From assembly GCA_028023455.1 (NCBI GenBank), contig JAQFVV010000180.1:1-64000 (forward strand): a stretch of 64,000 bases of DNA. Direction: 5' to 3'. The position numbers and the translations under genes were made by a program. This stretch comes from Epiperipatus broadwayi. Taxonomy: Eukaryota; Onychophora; Udeonychophora; Euonychophora; Peripatidae. Each line of letters starts with the position of its first letter. Within the stretch, counting starts at the first letter, position 1. Below are positions 1-11,900 of this stretch, piece after piece. Below the pieces are notes generated by a model. The model saw only the letters and a list, made by a program, of their open reading frames with translations, made no database searches and had not been told where the DNA came from.

Positions 1-407
1 TAACAAGTAAAAATTAAATTCTTATTTTTGTCTTTAATTTTCAATTCCATTTAAAAATCAAATTTCATTGTTTTGCATCACATTAATTTCAGATCACGTT
101 ACATAATTTTTAAATTACAATTAAAAATCAGATTACTCACCTTTTAAAAATAAACTTGCGGACACTAAATGATTAATTGATTATGTACTCTTTTTATAAA
201 AAGCAAAAATAGAATGTTATTTAAAATGCAAAAACAACACCAAACATAGTGTTTTTCATCTATAATGTTTAAACAGACTTACATTATAGTCTCGTAAAAT
301 TTGATGTGTGTATATAAAATGAGGAAATCCTGATTTTAAGTGAATTATGAACTTCTTTATTGCATAAATTCTATTACAGTACTATTATAAAGTGCTGAAA
401 ATATTGA
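1..407. other. anonymous AT-rich DNA
   Basis: No open reading frame, RNA gene or repeat structure is visible. Only A/T-rich sequence with short homopolymer runs is present. Confidence 0.6.
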
Positions 408-531
408 AATTATTAGATGGAAGTCTAACTCCGATAATGCACTATTACTTTAAATATGATGTGAGTGCATGAAATTTATAATATTTAAAGTAATAGCTCA
501 TTATCAGAGCTCAACTTCTGATCTAATAATT
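408..531. repeat. imperfect palindrome, MITE-like hairpin
   Basis: Two arms of about 50 bp face each other across a spacer of about 23 bp. The left arm runs from AATTATTAGAT to TTACTTTAAATAT, and the right arm is its reverse complement with several mismatches, for example CCGATAATGC against CTGATAATGA. A short element that is nearly all terminal inverted repeat is typical of a MITE or a foldback remnant. No target-site duplication is obvious. Confidence 0.6.
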
Positions 532-2280
532 TTTATCGCATAAAAGAAAATCACATACAAAGATATTAAGAAGAAACATGAATTGCATAACTTCAAAATC
601 ACATTAAATAAATCCACATAAAACGAGACCCAGGAGTACAAAGATCAAAGTAAATTTATTTTAAAGTCAACTCTGAAACTGAAAGATTTGTAAAATTAAT
701 ATATTTTTAAGATTGTTCACTTAATTATTTAGCAAACGTTGTAAAAAATAAATTTAACATATCCTATATTCGCTGATTTTTAAATATTAGTTTAGGAGAA
801 GATTCAAATTAAAAAATATCTCTTCTTGTTGAAAAAAGTAATGGAAAATATAGACATTTAAGTAATAAATATAAGGAGTCAAAACTGTATAAAATACTGC
901 GAAAACAAATATTTTGTACTTGTAGTTTTTTTTCTTTTGTAAAATAATTTAATGGTTTAATTAAAATTAAATTTACTAATCAGACGTTGATAGAAAATCA
1001 ACTGATTAGTTGTAATTATCAGATTTAAATTAAATAAAAAACAAAGACAGAAAAACAACAACAAGAAAATAGCTGGACATAAGAGATATTCTAGTTATGC
1101 CATTGAGTAGCTTTATATACATGAAAAAAAAAGAAGAGACATTAGCTGAGAGGCAAAGTAAACAAATAATATGGTGGCCAATATGCAGGAAATTTTGGAA
1201 TATAACAAATGTCTCTTATTGCTGTAATTCAATGATAATTATTTATCTTATAAAACATAGCTATTAAATATTACTCAGTGCTAATCTAAATACATCTATA
1301 ATAACAAATGTTTGCAGAATGGAAACTATCAATATCAAGTGCCTTAGTTGTAGCCTGAATCATGTGGCTTATCCAATCATAAAACAATGTCCATTGCAAG
1401 ACCAGATAAAGTGTTTTAATATACAGCCCTTGCATGACTATAATGAATATGTTTTATCATTGGCCACAGTTATCAAACTTACTGATGAAATAGAAAATTA
1501 CCAACTCTAAAATGATAAAATTTACTACAGAAGTAAACACTGGTTAACCAAGATCTATGATTTCATCTTAACCAAAGTCAAATATAAGCGCAATAATAAC
1601 CTTGAATTATATATGGTCATGTGTAGATATATCACTTATCAAAAATAGGCATATTCAGTCATCAAAACTACAGTAAAACATTTTTGTTATATATTAATAT
1701 GTAAAATAGATTCATAAGTTAATTAACATACATGTAAATTAAAGAAAAATAAATTATGCTTATGCTGTCTATGAATAAACAGTATTTGCATGTCAATAAA
1801 TATTGATATAGAGCAGGAAGATCACCTATTATTTAATGATGTTTAAGTGAATATTTAGTGATGTTATTGGGAATAGATGTATATATCAATAAGAGGTCTC
1901 TATAATTAAAAATATCCATTATGATAAATTATTTTATTTTTTATTGTAAATATTTTTAAAAAAATTTTTAAACTAATTATATTATAAAAATATAAGCTTT
2001 AACTCAGACTAAAATGCAATCATAAATATATGAAGATCATATAGAGAAGAGCTTTCACAAAGTAAGTTTTTTTAAAAAAAACAGTAAGTGCTTAGCTGAC
2101 TTTTGATTATTACAAGTCATAGACATATTATAAGTTGGAAAGTGGGAGTGAGTGTGTATAAATATGGTATTATTGCTAATTTACATAAAATTTAAATAAA
2201 TGTGGTTTTAATTTCTCCTTATTTGTAATAATAAAAATACTTAATTGTAAATTATTAGAGAAAAAATATATAGTTAATAA
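532..2280. other. AT-rich stretch with one unrecognised short ORF
   Basis: This stretch has no recognisable gene. A 63-codon frame at 1319-1510 on the plus strand, starting METINIKCLS, has five Cys residues and matches no family I know. It is preceded by a splice-acceptor-like TGTTTGCAG, so an exon is conceivable, but in DNA this AT-rich the signal is weak. The rest is A/T runs only. Confidence 0.35.
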
Positions 2281-2320
2281 TAAATTTGGCTGAACGTTTT
2301 CGAGGAACTGTGCCTCATAC

Positions 2321-3010
2321 TCATAGCCTTCGTGAAAATGTACTTAATATATGTAAATGAGAATATTCAAATGAGTTACTGTTACGTAGCCCATTTTTTC
2401 GAGATGTCGAAGCAGTGTCTCTTCTGTTGATTGCATGGATGTCTCTGTTAATGTAGAATGCCTCTTTTATTTTTCTCCTGTAGTCGTTTGGTTCTGAGCA
2501 TAAAATAACGGGGTTAGCGGGTATGAAATTGTGTCCTGATTGTTTAGTATGTTCAAAAAATGCAGAAGATGTACTGCTGTTCATTTGGGCTCTGTTGAAG
2601 GTGTACCGATGTTGAGCCAATCTGGTGTTAATTGTGGCTTTGTTTCACCATAATATGTGGCGTGGCATCGGCTTGGGGGCAGGAAATGGAGTACACCACA
2701 TGTGGGGTGAGCGCTGGATCAATGTAGTCTTTGGAGTTATTGATCAACCTATTAGTGTTGGGTGGAGTTCTGAATATTATGCTGAATTTGTTGCTCAAGG
2801 TTTTCGTTAGTTTGCTGGATATTTTAGGGATGTAGGGGACCGTTATTCTAGGTAGATTGGTGCGAGGCAATTTATCATCTATTGTGCTGTTGAATTTCTA
2901 CTTTCCTCCTAATGTTTTGTATTTAAATCCTGCTGCCAATAGGTCTTTAATATAATTGTTTATATTTTCCTTCCTATGTGCTTCATATGAAAATGGGAGA
3001 ATAGCCCATA
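2321..3010 (-). pseudogene. Penelope-like element, 3' part of pol (copy b)
   Basis: This is a decayed C-terminal part of a Penelope-like element polyprotein, which in family members is a reverse transcriptase followed by a GIY-YIG endonuclease. Reading from high to low coordinates, the connector is visible as LPRITVPYIPKISSKL and NNSKDYI. The start of the endonuclease follows as HVVYSISCPQADA, the equivalent of VVYxIxC upstream of the YIG motif. After a frameshift near 2625 comes SSAFFEHTKQSGHNF, then ILCSEPNDYRRKIKEAFYI and INRRD, the hallmark PLE C-terminus. The YIG motif is ruined. There is an in-frame stop near 2900 and at least one frameshift. A second PLE 3' end lies directly upstream in the same orientation. 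Confidence 0.75.
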
Positions 3011-3039
3011 TTTTTGAGAAGGGCACATATCAATCTTTT

Positions 3040-3675
3040 CTATTGGTAGATTTTTTGATACCCAAGATATACCATGCCTCTTTAATTTTTCATTTCAAGT
3101 CACAGTGTTCAGTGCACATGAGGTTAACAGAAAAATGTTCACAAAAATTGAGTATGCATTTATATTTGTTCTAGCTTTATTATATAGGTATATATGTGGG
3201 GCTACATGTCTAGACAGATTTTGCTGAGCTTCCCCATAGTAAATGGAGGGGCAGGTGGGTTTCTGGCATTTGATCTTGTAAACAACTTGAGAATGAAGTT
3301 CAATTGGTAAGGTATCCTTTGCATTGTTGAAAAGCTAATGTAGCAGACATGTAGTATCTAGAGCAACTTGATAGGGGGGAATAATAATTTTAATAATTTG
3401 TTGGGTTATATTAAGTATATAGGGAAGGGACATCCAGATTTTAGGATCAATGCAAGTTGTCATGTTTTGTGGTAAAAATTTCTGATGATTTGTATAAGTA
3501 AATAGTCTTTATATCTGACATTACATAGTTCAGACATGTATTTGATGATATTATCTTTCCTGTTTGAATCAAACTTGTATAAATAAAGACTATGATATCG
3601 GAAGGTTTTAAATTTTGAAAGTTTGGGAGAGCATTGTATTAAAGAGTCAAAATCAATTAAATCATGAGAATGCAT
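3040..3675 (-). pseudogene. Penelope-like element, 3' part of pol (copy a)
   Basis: A second PLE C-terminal remnant sits immediately upstream of copy b and has the same orientation. The connector reads MSLPYILNITQQI, followed by FNNAKDTLPIELHSQVVYKI (about 3330-3270). The endonuclease core C-x4-C-x-SIYYGEAQQNLSRHV keeps a YYGE version of the YIGE motif. The C-terminal EHCDLK-stop-KIKEAWYI follows near 3100-3050. The 71-codon frame at 3675-3460 leads into the connector and may be its reverse transcriptase/linker part, but I assign that only by position. Stops interrupt it near 3340 and 3100. PLEs often lie as tandem, 5'-truncated copies, which fits this pair. Confidence 0.7.
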
Positions 3676-3787
3676 TGGTTAATAACCATTTTGTAATTTA
3701 ATGCAGAAAAATTGCAATGTATGCAGAGGGCCAAGTATTTAATACTTCTGAGACCATATATATTATATTTTTGATATAATTACGATT

Positions 3788-5760
3788 GGATCATTTTAAA
3801 ATAATCACCAATGATTATATCTTCTATAATAATAATAATAATTATGATAACATATTTTTATCAATCAATCATGTGTAATAATGATAATATTCTAAGTGAT
3901 TTTACAAATTATATGCAAACAAATAATGTTTAAAACCATTAATCTTTATAGATCATGAATACAAGTATGATGAATCAAAAAAAAACACAAACAAGTTAAA
4001 CTCCCAATAACAAAGTAATTTAAAAACATTAACAATTTTATTATAGTTGAATAACATTATGATACAATAAAATTATAATATTTGAAAAGTATTTGCAAAC
4101 TACAATATCCTAAAAAAATTATTTAAAATTTAAAATATTTACGTAACAAAATCTACAAAGTAAATAAACATAAGATAGCCTTCATTCCGACTATCTAAAA
4201 TGAAAATAAAATCTTACAGTAAAATAATAGTGATATACTATTTTTATTAATTAAGCAATAACATTCTATTGTCTTTAGGGTGATAAAATAATAACAATAA
4301 ATTTCACGACTTACTAAACTTAATGCCATGTTTCACAGTATTTTAAAAATATATTTATAACTATATACTTCTTGAGTATAGGTTTAGTTTAAAACACACC
4401 TACCTAAACTTAGCACAAAGTAAAATATTTATAATTATAAAACACTTCTTTTGCATTGCAGAAAAATATATCTTAATCTTTTAATACGTTCTACCATTCT
4501 ATACCAGAAAATTTAAATAAAGAAAAACAGTTATGTCTCCCTTCATAAATTAGTTACATACGAAAAATGTTTAAATATAATTTCATAGCTTTCTTTATTT
4601 TTAAAATAGGTTTATATTTCTTATATCAAGTTTTAAAACTATTAATAAATTGTATTGTTTGATATTTTACATTTCATATTTGATTTATTTTCATATTTTA
4701 CATTCATCGTAGCTTTCACACTTTCATAACTTTCTCATTCAATTTAATTCAATTATGGATGTATTGGAGTTTAATGATCTCTAATATTTACAATATTTAT
4801 AGGAATATCAATCATTCCTCTCCTATTTTTGAATATAACAAACAGTCAATTATTCAACATCATTTGTGATAGAAGTTTTTTATCTCATCTTACCTTCACA
4901 TAAACTACCAACTTCTAACTGTTTAGCTTTACTCTACCAACCTTTAAAACTATCTTTTATGATGTGATGTCAGTAGTGATTGACACTGATTATAGTGAGA
5001 GATATAGAATAATCATAATAATAATTCAAATGAGTAAGAAAACATCATGGATACAATGCTAAAAAGAAAAAGTATGTATTTATCACGCATCTTAAATTTG
5101 TATCATGACTTTATCTCAGCTCTTATTGACTGTAAAGAAAATGCAACTGTCCATGGAAAATACTGTACAATCCTTTGTTACCTCTATATTTAATAAATTC
5201 ACATTGTGATAATATAGCTCACATATAATATCATTCTAAAAATATATCCCTAACATCTAAGATTTCATTTAACAATTACTATCTTGATCCCCATCTTATA
5301 CATTCTACATGCTGAATAACTCTACTAACATTGCAAAGAAAAATCACATTACAAAAATAATTTCCAAACTACTTTTTTTAAAAAAAAAAGATCTAATATT
5401 TACTTCAAGGTGGTTCAAAAGTATTTCATGCACAAATGATTTTGATAAAACATTCATTAAAATCATACATTTATTCATTTATTACATTATATAATTTAGA
5501 GACCAATAATTCTATACATCTGTATTTAACAGATACCATTCATAATAATAATATGTTAATAACTCAACCATGTTGTAAAATGTAAGAATATTCAAGCATT
5601 TATGAGAAAATAAATATTTTTTTAAAAATGCCCTTAGATATTTTATAAGACATTTTTTTACATTTACTTTTTCTTTATAAAATACATACGATAATAATTA
5701 TATGAATGATTCATTCAACTTTTATATATTCAAGCAATATGATCCATAACAATAATAAGG
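3788..5760. repeat. dispersed repeat R1, copy 1
   Basis: This stretch aligns collinearly by eye with 32426-34470. Shared landmarks in order are an ACCAATRATYATATCTT start followed at once by an ATA-type microsatellite; ACATTCATC; ATAGGAATATC-ACCATTCCTCTC; CAACATCATTTG; CATGGATA-A-TGC; CCATGGAAAA; CTAACATCTA-GATTTCAT; and AAAGATCTAAAT/ATT. Identity looks moderate (old copies). No coding capacity or known termini are visible, so it is an unclassified interspersed repeat or an ancient segmental duplication. The right boundary is uncertain. Confidence 0.65.
3823..3845. repeat. short (ATA)n at the head of R1 copy 1
   Basis: About seven ATA/TAA units lie at the same position in R1 where copy 2 holds a microsatellite of about 220 bp. 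Confidence 0.8.
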
Positions 5761-8224
5761 TACTAATTTTAAAAAATCATTTTAAAAATAGTATCAAACA
5801 ATGCAATATAAATAAATAATGTTACCCATGATTCCAACAATTATTGAAACCATGAACAGTGCTCTCCTTCTTTTCTACCATCCCTCCAAACAAGCTATAA
5901 GTATGTATTATTTGTCAGAAAATTATTTTCTGAAAACCTACTTTTTTTTTATTTAATATAAAACTAATCTATCTTAATATTAAATTAAGAACACATTGAA
6001 ATAATAAACATGTTAGTTAAACCTTATTTTAAAATATTAGCAGTAAACTAATTTAACAAGAAAACTTTAAAGTTACTAAAAGTCTTTTGTTCTTCTTGTA
6101 CTCTCAGTGCTTTCAAAATTCTTTCCCCATTGCTTAGTTATGAGTAGAAAGTTCTAAACAAAGATTGCTCTCCTCTCCTGGCACCATTTAATAAATACAT
6201 AAATGACAAATTTAAATTTTGCAGCAAAAAAAATAGTGTGCATCTTTGGAAAATAAATATATGTTTCAGTCTTTTTTTGAATATTTATCCAGGCAAGCAA
6301 TATCTCAATAAATAAAAAAATTAGGAATCCATTTTTATGTTAAGTAAGATATCCTTTATGTAAGTATTTTTATATGAATTCAAAACTTTTACACAGTAAA
6401 TCATATCATAATAAATACAGCTCACATATAATATCTACATTTCCATCAATAAACATGTGTAGAATATATCATAACATAAGATTTGGTCATTTTATTAAAG
6501 CAGACACCCATATTGTGTAATAACTAAAGGTAGATATTTTAAAAAAATAATATTTAAGACTTTTTTTAAAATGCTGTACATTTCAATCAGTTATCTTGTG
6601 GTAAATGACAACTTTTTCATTCAAGCATTAATTATAATATAATGCAAATCTTCAAAAAGAAACACATTATAGTTTATTTTAAATAAAGAAAGTCATTTTA
6701 AAAATATATAATTCATTCATCAGTTTTATAATAAATAAACTTTTTTTAAAAGCATATAAATTCAACAGTCATTTTCTTTCAATATTTAACAACAAAAAAT
6801 CATATCACTCATAGACATAAAATTCATTTAAGCTAATTTTTTAAGATAATTAAAGATAAGGTGTTCCATTCACATCCATGTAACAAAACAATTATACTTG
6901 CACATCATAAAAATATTTCTTCATCTAGATTTTAATTTAGATACAAAATATTAACTTTTTTTCCTTTTCTTGAAATTTATAACATTATGAGAATAAATTT
7001 TGACAAATATTTTCTTCATGTTAGTTAGCTTAAGTTTTATTGAAAAAATATATTTATTATAATGAGATAAAATTATTAAAAGTAAATGTTCTTTACCCTG
7101 AATATATTAGATATATTAAATTCAAAGTTCTTATGTATCTTTTTATCTCCTCCAATCTTGTGGTTAAATCTTTCTCAGCATTTGGTATACATTGTACCCA
7201 CTCTATCATTTTCTGTAAAAATCATCATAGGGAACAACTGGTTTTTACTCAATCATTATTTAAAATAGTTATTAAATTATATTTTTAAAACTTTTAAAAA
7301 GAAAATAATAATGATTATAAAAAAGTACTACTTTTAAACAATTAGACAAATAAAAAAATATTAATAATAAATTTCACAATCACTGGAACTAATTGCCATT
7401 ACACTGCATTGTCTGGACTTGATCAAACATCTTCTTTTATATTGATTTGATCTAGTGATTTTATTGATTAATTGTACTTTTAAAACTGTGCTAATTTAGA
7501 TAAAAATTAAATGCTATCTCATCATCTATTAAATATTATACCAAATTATTTAGTACTTAAACTATTAAATATAATTATTAAAATATCAATTGACTTTATT
7601 AAATGCATTTAAATATTTTAATGACTCTAACACATTAACTTTAATGCAAAATATTATATTTAATCAACATAACAATTATAACTATTACTTTTAAAATATT
7701 ATCTTTAGACTTAATATTGCAACATTTACAATTTGTCTAATTTTATTAACAAGATTAGAAATCAATGTTTCTTTCCCTAAGACATGAAAGTTCACATACC
7801 AACATAACCACCTTTAATCATGTGACCACTCAGAACATTCTAATAGTAAATTATTTATTATCTAAATAATAATTTAAACAAATAATTATTTTAAACACAT
7901 TAAATACATTATATATAATATTTATTATTCATATTTAACTATTGTATTATTATGGTATCAATTAAATGTAATGAATGTAAATTATTTTTATCTTTTATAT
8001 GATATACTATATTATTACTTAAGTTACATTAAAATGACCTTAAACTATTTACAATATCTTTACAAGCTTTTATTTATTAAGTTTGAACCTGTTCTACCTA
8101 TAAAGTCACAATACCATATTACAAATTAATATATATTTATTTTTTAAAAAAATAGCTGCATTTCAAACCCTACTTAAACTGTCTGCACCAAGTAAAAGGG
8201 CACAATATATATATAAAATACATA
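5761..8224. other. anonymous AT-rich DNA
   Basis: There is no recognisable gene. It contains many T/A runs and short unrelated frames. Part of it may continue repeat R1: a motif AGTGCTTTCAAAA near 6110 recurs near 35755, where copy 2 would continue beyond an inserted PLE fragment. I could not follow the alignment reliably. Confidence 0.4.
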
Positions 8225-8267
8225 TTTTGCGAGTTCATCCGTGTTAAAAACTTTTAATATTAATATA

Positions 8268-8305
8268 CTGACATTTCGACTTGGTCACACAAGCCATCCA
8301 CAGAG
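8268..8305 (-). ncRNA. degenerate hammerhead-like motif after PLE fragment
   Basis: On the minus strand the order is CTGTGGA, a stem of GGCTTG pairing with CAAGTC, then GAAA and TGTCAG. This follows the hammerhead ribozyme plan (CUGANGA, stem II, GAAA) with one core deviation (T for A at the fourth base). It lies just downstream of a PLE C-terminal scrap. PLE terminal repeats are known to carry minimal hammerheads. The same GAAATGTCAG string recurs beside another PLE scrap at 56.78 kb. It is probably inactive. Confidence 0.45.
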
Positions 8306-8396
8306 TTATAAAAGGTAGAAAGACGGTTGTAGAGGCACTACAATCACTGATTTGAATAAAATGTTAAAATTCCACCAATAGCAAAAAATGTTAAAT

Positions 8397-8519
8397 TTAG
8401 GAATGTTTTTTAAAAAAATCTTTCCAAATAGGAGGAAGTTTGCATGTATCATCTCGCTTATTGATACAATCTGGTCTTTTAAATATCTCAATGGCTTCTC
8501 TAATTTTGCATTGGTAGAG
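8397..8519 (-). pseudogene. Penelope-like element C-terminal scrap
   Basis: About 40 codons read LYQCKIREAIEIFKRPDCIN followed by KRDDTC and KLPPIWKDFF. The KIREAIEI block followed by N-x-R-D and LPxIW is the usual extreme C-terminus of GIY-YIG-type PLE proteins. Nothing upstream survives, because an (AT)n tract and the 414-bp repeat units begin immediately. The hammerhead-like motif at 8268-8305 lies in the expected 3' position. Confidence 0.65.
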
Positions 8520-8563
8520 ATTATCACATCTGGATATAATCCTGGATATATATATATATATAT

Positions 8564-8977
8564 AGTAAAAATCAGTCATATATCACATGACCTATATAGC
8601 TTGTATTACCAATATGTAATATATAAAGAGCCTGCTACTAGCTCTAAACAAGCTTAAATTTTTTTTTATGATAAATGCTACAAGAGAAAATACATGAAGC
8701 TTTTATCTATGATGGTCCCCATCCCCAGACCAGTTTCGAGCTATGGCTCTCATCAGTGAGGAGCTAGGACATAAGATTCAAAATATTAACTCAAGCCAAG
8801 CATTTATCTAATTCTTAAATATTAAGAAAAAGATCCAAATCTTCAGACACCTACATGTCTTCAAACTCAGCTCTTTAACCAAAGAAACTATATGAGCCTG
8901 AACTAAATTCAGAGATCCCATATATTAGTAGACTTAGCAATTTAATATAGCCAAAGCCCTAATAGCAAAATTATAAT
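8564..8977 (-). repeat. 414-bp hammerhead-bearing unit 1 (complete)
   Basis: This is the first complete unit of a multimer. The next unit begins with the same AGTAAAAATCAGTCAT at 8978, giving a period of 414 bp. The strand is given by the ribozyme-like core, which reads on the minus strand. No open reading frame is shared among the units. The left edge abuts an (AT)n tract at about 8543-8563. Unit size, tandem head-to-tail arrangement and a hammerhead core together resemble animal retrozymes, which are non-autonomous elements expressed as small circular RNAs; that assignment is inference. Confidence 0.6.
8733..8756 (-). ncRNA. hammerhead-like core, unit 1
   Basis: The minus strand reads CTGATGA, hairpin GAGC-CATA-GCTC, then GAAAC. 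This is an exact match to the conserved left half of a hammerhead core (CUGAUGA, stem II, GAAA). Just 3' of it, TGGTC and GACCA can pair around a G-rich loop and are followed by TC, a possible stem III and cleavage site. A one-base bulge is needed, and I see no convincing stem I. Confidence 0.5.
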
Positions 8978-9269
8978 AGTAAAAATCAGTCATATATCAC
9001 ATGACCTATATAGCTTGTATTACCAATATGTAATATATAAAGAGCCTGCTACTAGCTCTAAACAAGCTTAATTTTTTTTTATGATGAATGCTACAAGAGA
9101 AAATACATGAAGCTTTTATCTATGATGATCCCCATCCCCAGACCAGTTTCGAGCTATGGCTCTCATCAGTGAGGAGCTAGGACATAAGATTCAAAATATT
9201 AACTCAAGCCAAGCATTTATCTAATTCTTAAATATTAAGAAAAAGATCCAAATCTTCAGACACCTACAT
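8978..9269 (-). repeat. 414-bp unit 2 (truncated)
   Basis: This copy is nearly identical to the first 290 bp of unit 1, with differences such as GATGATC for GATGGTC. It breaks off inside CAGACACCTACAT and joins an inverted copy at about 9270. The junction has no linker. Confidence 0.75.
9146..9169 (-). ncRNA. hammerhead-like core, unit 2
   Basis: The CTGATGA / GAGC-GCTC / GAAAC core is the same as in unit 1. The putative stem III strand has one change (GATCA for GACCA), which weakens the pairing. Confidence 0.45.
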
Positions 9270-9833
<564 letters not shown>

Positions 9834-10164
9834 ACCATGGCTGCAGAAAGGAGTTTGCTATTAACTGAAAGGAGACCCTTTGATTCCTCTTGGAGGCCTT
9901 AAAGGAACCGAGCAGGGCAAATTCCTAATGTCCACTCCATACGTTCTTGCCATTGCAGCTGTTATTACTATGTGATTATTCATGTAGTATACGAACATGG
10001 ATGGGCTGCTCACCAACACGCATTAGCCAGCATAGTGAGTTTATTGGCTTTTTATCTCTGAGTTTAAGATCAAGAAACACCATGGTCTTTCTTCTCAGTG
10101 CCTGATAAGGCAGAATGAATGTTTGTGTAAATGATAAATATTTTTCCAATACATATATACAATT

Positions 10165-11127
10165 ATGACAGACAAAAATAAAGTATGGCCCTTATTCCCA
10201 GGAGGCTGTAAAGTCACCAACCAAGGCAGCAGTTGGTGGCCGAAGGCAGAGGGTGCTAAGAATTCCCTGATTGTGGACCCAGGCTGCCATTTGATGACGA
10301 CTTTTTATTTAGGTACTTACAACTGTAGATCACTTTCAAGTGAAGGAAGATTGCAAGAATTAGAAGAAGAACTGTCTTATATTAAATGGGACATTATTGG
10401 ACTTTGTGAAGTTAGAAGAAAAGGTGAAGAAACAATTGATTTAAAAAGTGGACATATACTCTATTATAAAGGCACACATATTCGAAATACAAGTGGAGTA
10501 GGATTCATTATAAATAAAAAGTGGAAGAACAATATTGTGGAGATTGATGGTGTATCGGACAGAGTGGCAAGATTAGTTATACAACTTAATAGCAGATACC
10601 AAATGCAGATAATTCAGATTTATGCCCCAACAAGTTCTCATAGTGATGAAGTAGTAGAAGATTCTTACATGGATGTACAAAAGGCTTTTGATCAGAGTAA
10701 ACAACATTTTAAAATTGTTATGGGAGACTTTAATGCTAGAATTGGTAGACAAATGAAAGATGAAATTGCTGTAGGCAATTTTGGTTATGGTAATAGAAAT
10801 GAGTGAGGACATAGACTTGTGGAGTTTGCAGAAAAAGAAAAACTTTATATTATGAATTCATTTTTTGAGAAAAATGTTAAAAGGAAATGGACATGGAAGC
10901 ATCCAAATGAAGGTACAGCAGAATTGGATTATATTTTGACTAACAGAAAATACATATTTCAAGATTGTAATGTTCTTAATAAATTTAACAAAGGAAGTGA
11001 TCATCGATTAGTAAGGTGTAAGATACATGTTAATGTAAAACTAGAGAGACAAAAATTATTAAAAAAAAAACAATATTTACAGTTGATATTCCTAATCTTC
11101 AGAAACATTCTAATGAATTTAAATTAG
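10165..11127 (+). pseudogene. RTE endonuclease domain (broken)
   Basis: This encodes the apurinic-like endonuclease that nicks the target for retrotransposition. Motifs in order are GTYNCRSL, DIIGLCEVRRKGEE, IIQIYAPTS, MGDFNARIG and SDHRLVRCKI, covering the catalytic Asn, Glu, Asp-Phe-Asn and Ser-Asp-His positions. The in-frame TGA at 10804-10806 replaces the residue after NRNE, and the frame resumes directly with GHRLVEFAEKEKL. The frame is lost at an A10 run near 11060, so the last 20 residues before 11127 are out of frame. The real start is probably the Met just before TTFYLGTYNC (about 10294), since the residues before it look like read-through leader. Confidence 0.85.
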
Positions 11128-11900
11128 AACTTACAAATATGTTTCAAGTGTTAGGAGATTTTGAACATGATACAGATTTGAATGAAATTAATATGAAAAT
11201 AACTGATACACTTTTAAAAACTGCAACAAACATAGCTGGTAGAAAAAAGCAGCAATTGACTAATAAAATTTCTACTGAGACTAGAGAATTTATGAAGAAA
11301 AGAAGGAATATGAAGATATACAAAAATGATGTATTAAAAAGAATTGAATATCTCGAATTTTTGTAAAATGGTATGGAAAAGAGTTGAAAATGATATAAGA
11401 AAGTATAACTGTGAAATAGCAAGGAAAGCTGTAGAAGAAAATAAAAGTCTCAAAAATGTTAAACAACATTTTGGTATTGGTAGGAAATTTATATCTGCAA
11501 TAAGAAAAAAAGATGGAATTATTACTAAAAAGAGAGATGACATCATGAAATTGGTAGAAGATTTTTATCAAGAATTATATAGTAATAAAGAACAAGTACC
11601 TCCTATATATATTACATCTTCCGAATTGCCCAGAATTTTAAATGAAGAAGTGAGACATGCAATCAAGTGTATGAAGAAAGGAAAGGCTCCAGGAAATGAT
11701 GGAATTATAATTGATATATTAAAAGAAGTAGGTGAAGAAATAGAAACAATTTTAGCAAAGTTATATACCAAATGACTAAATGATAAAGATGTACCAGAAA
11801 ATTGAAAGAATGCAGTAATAATATTAATATTTAAAAAAGGTGATAAAGAAGATATTAGAAATTACAGACCTATCAGCCTTTTATCAGTTTTATATAAAAA
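11060..11900 (+). pseudogene. RTE linker and N-terminal RT region (broken)
   Basis: This joins endonuclease to polymerase. After the shift at the A-run the frame reads FTVDIPNLQKHSNEF and continues to about 11360, where a second shift moves it to the frame that includes IRKKDGIITKKRDDIMKLVE. KGKAPGNDGI and, after two TGA codons, [19 protein letters not shown] (about 11830-11885) are the classic LINE RT motifs 0-1. A third shift near 11896 leads into the main RT frame. Confidence 0.8.

Noticed and set aside
2625-2810. 61-codon plus-strand frame
   Set aside because: Antisense shadow of the PLE endonuclease frame on the minus strand.
5309-5494. 61-codon frame in R1 copy 1
   Set aside because: Not conserved in R1 copy 2.
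11144-11571. Minus-strand frames of 70-93 codons
   Set aside because: Antisense of the RTE linker, with Phe/Ser/Ile bias typical of complementing Lys/Glu-rich coding.
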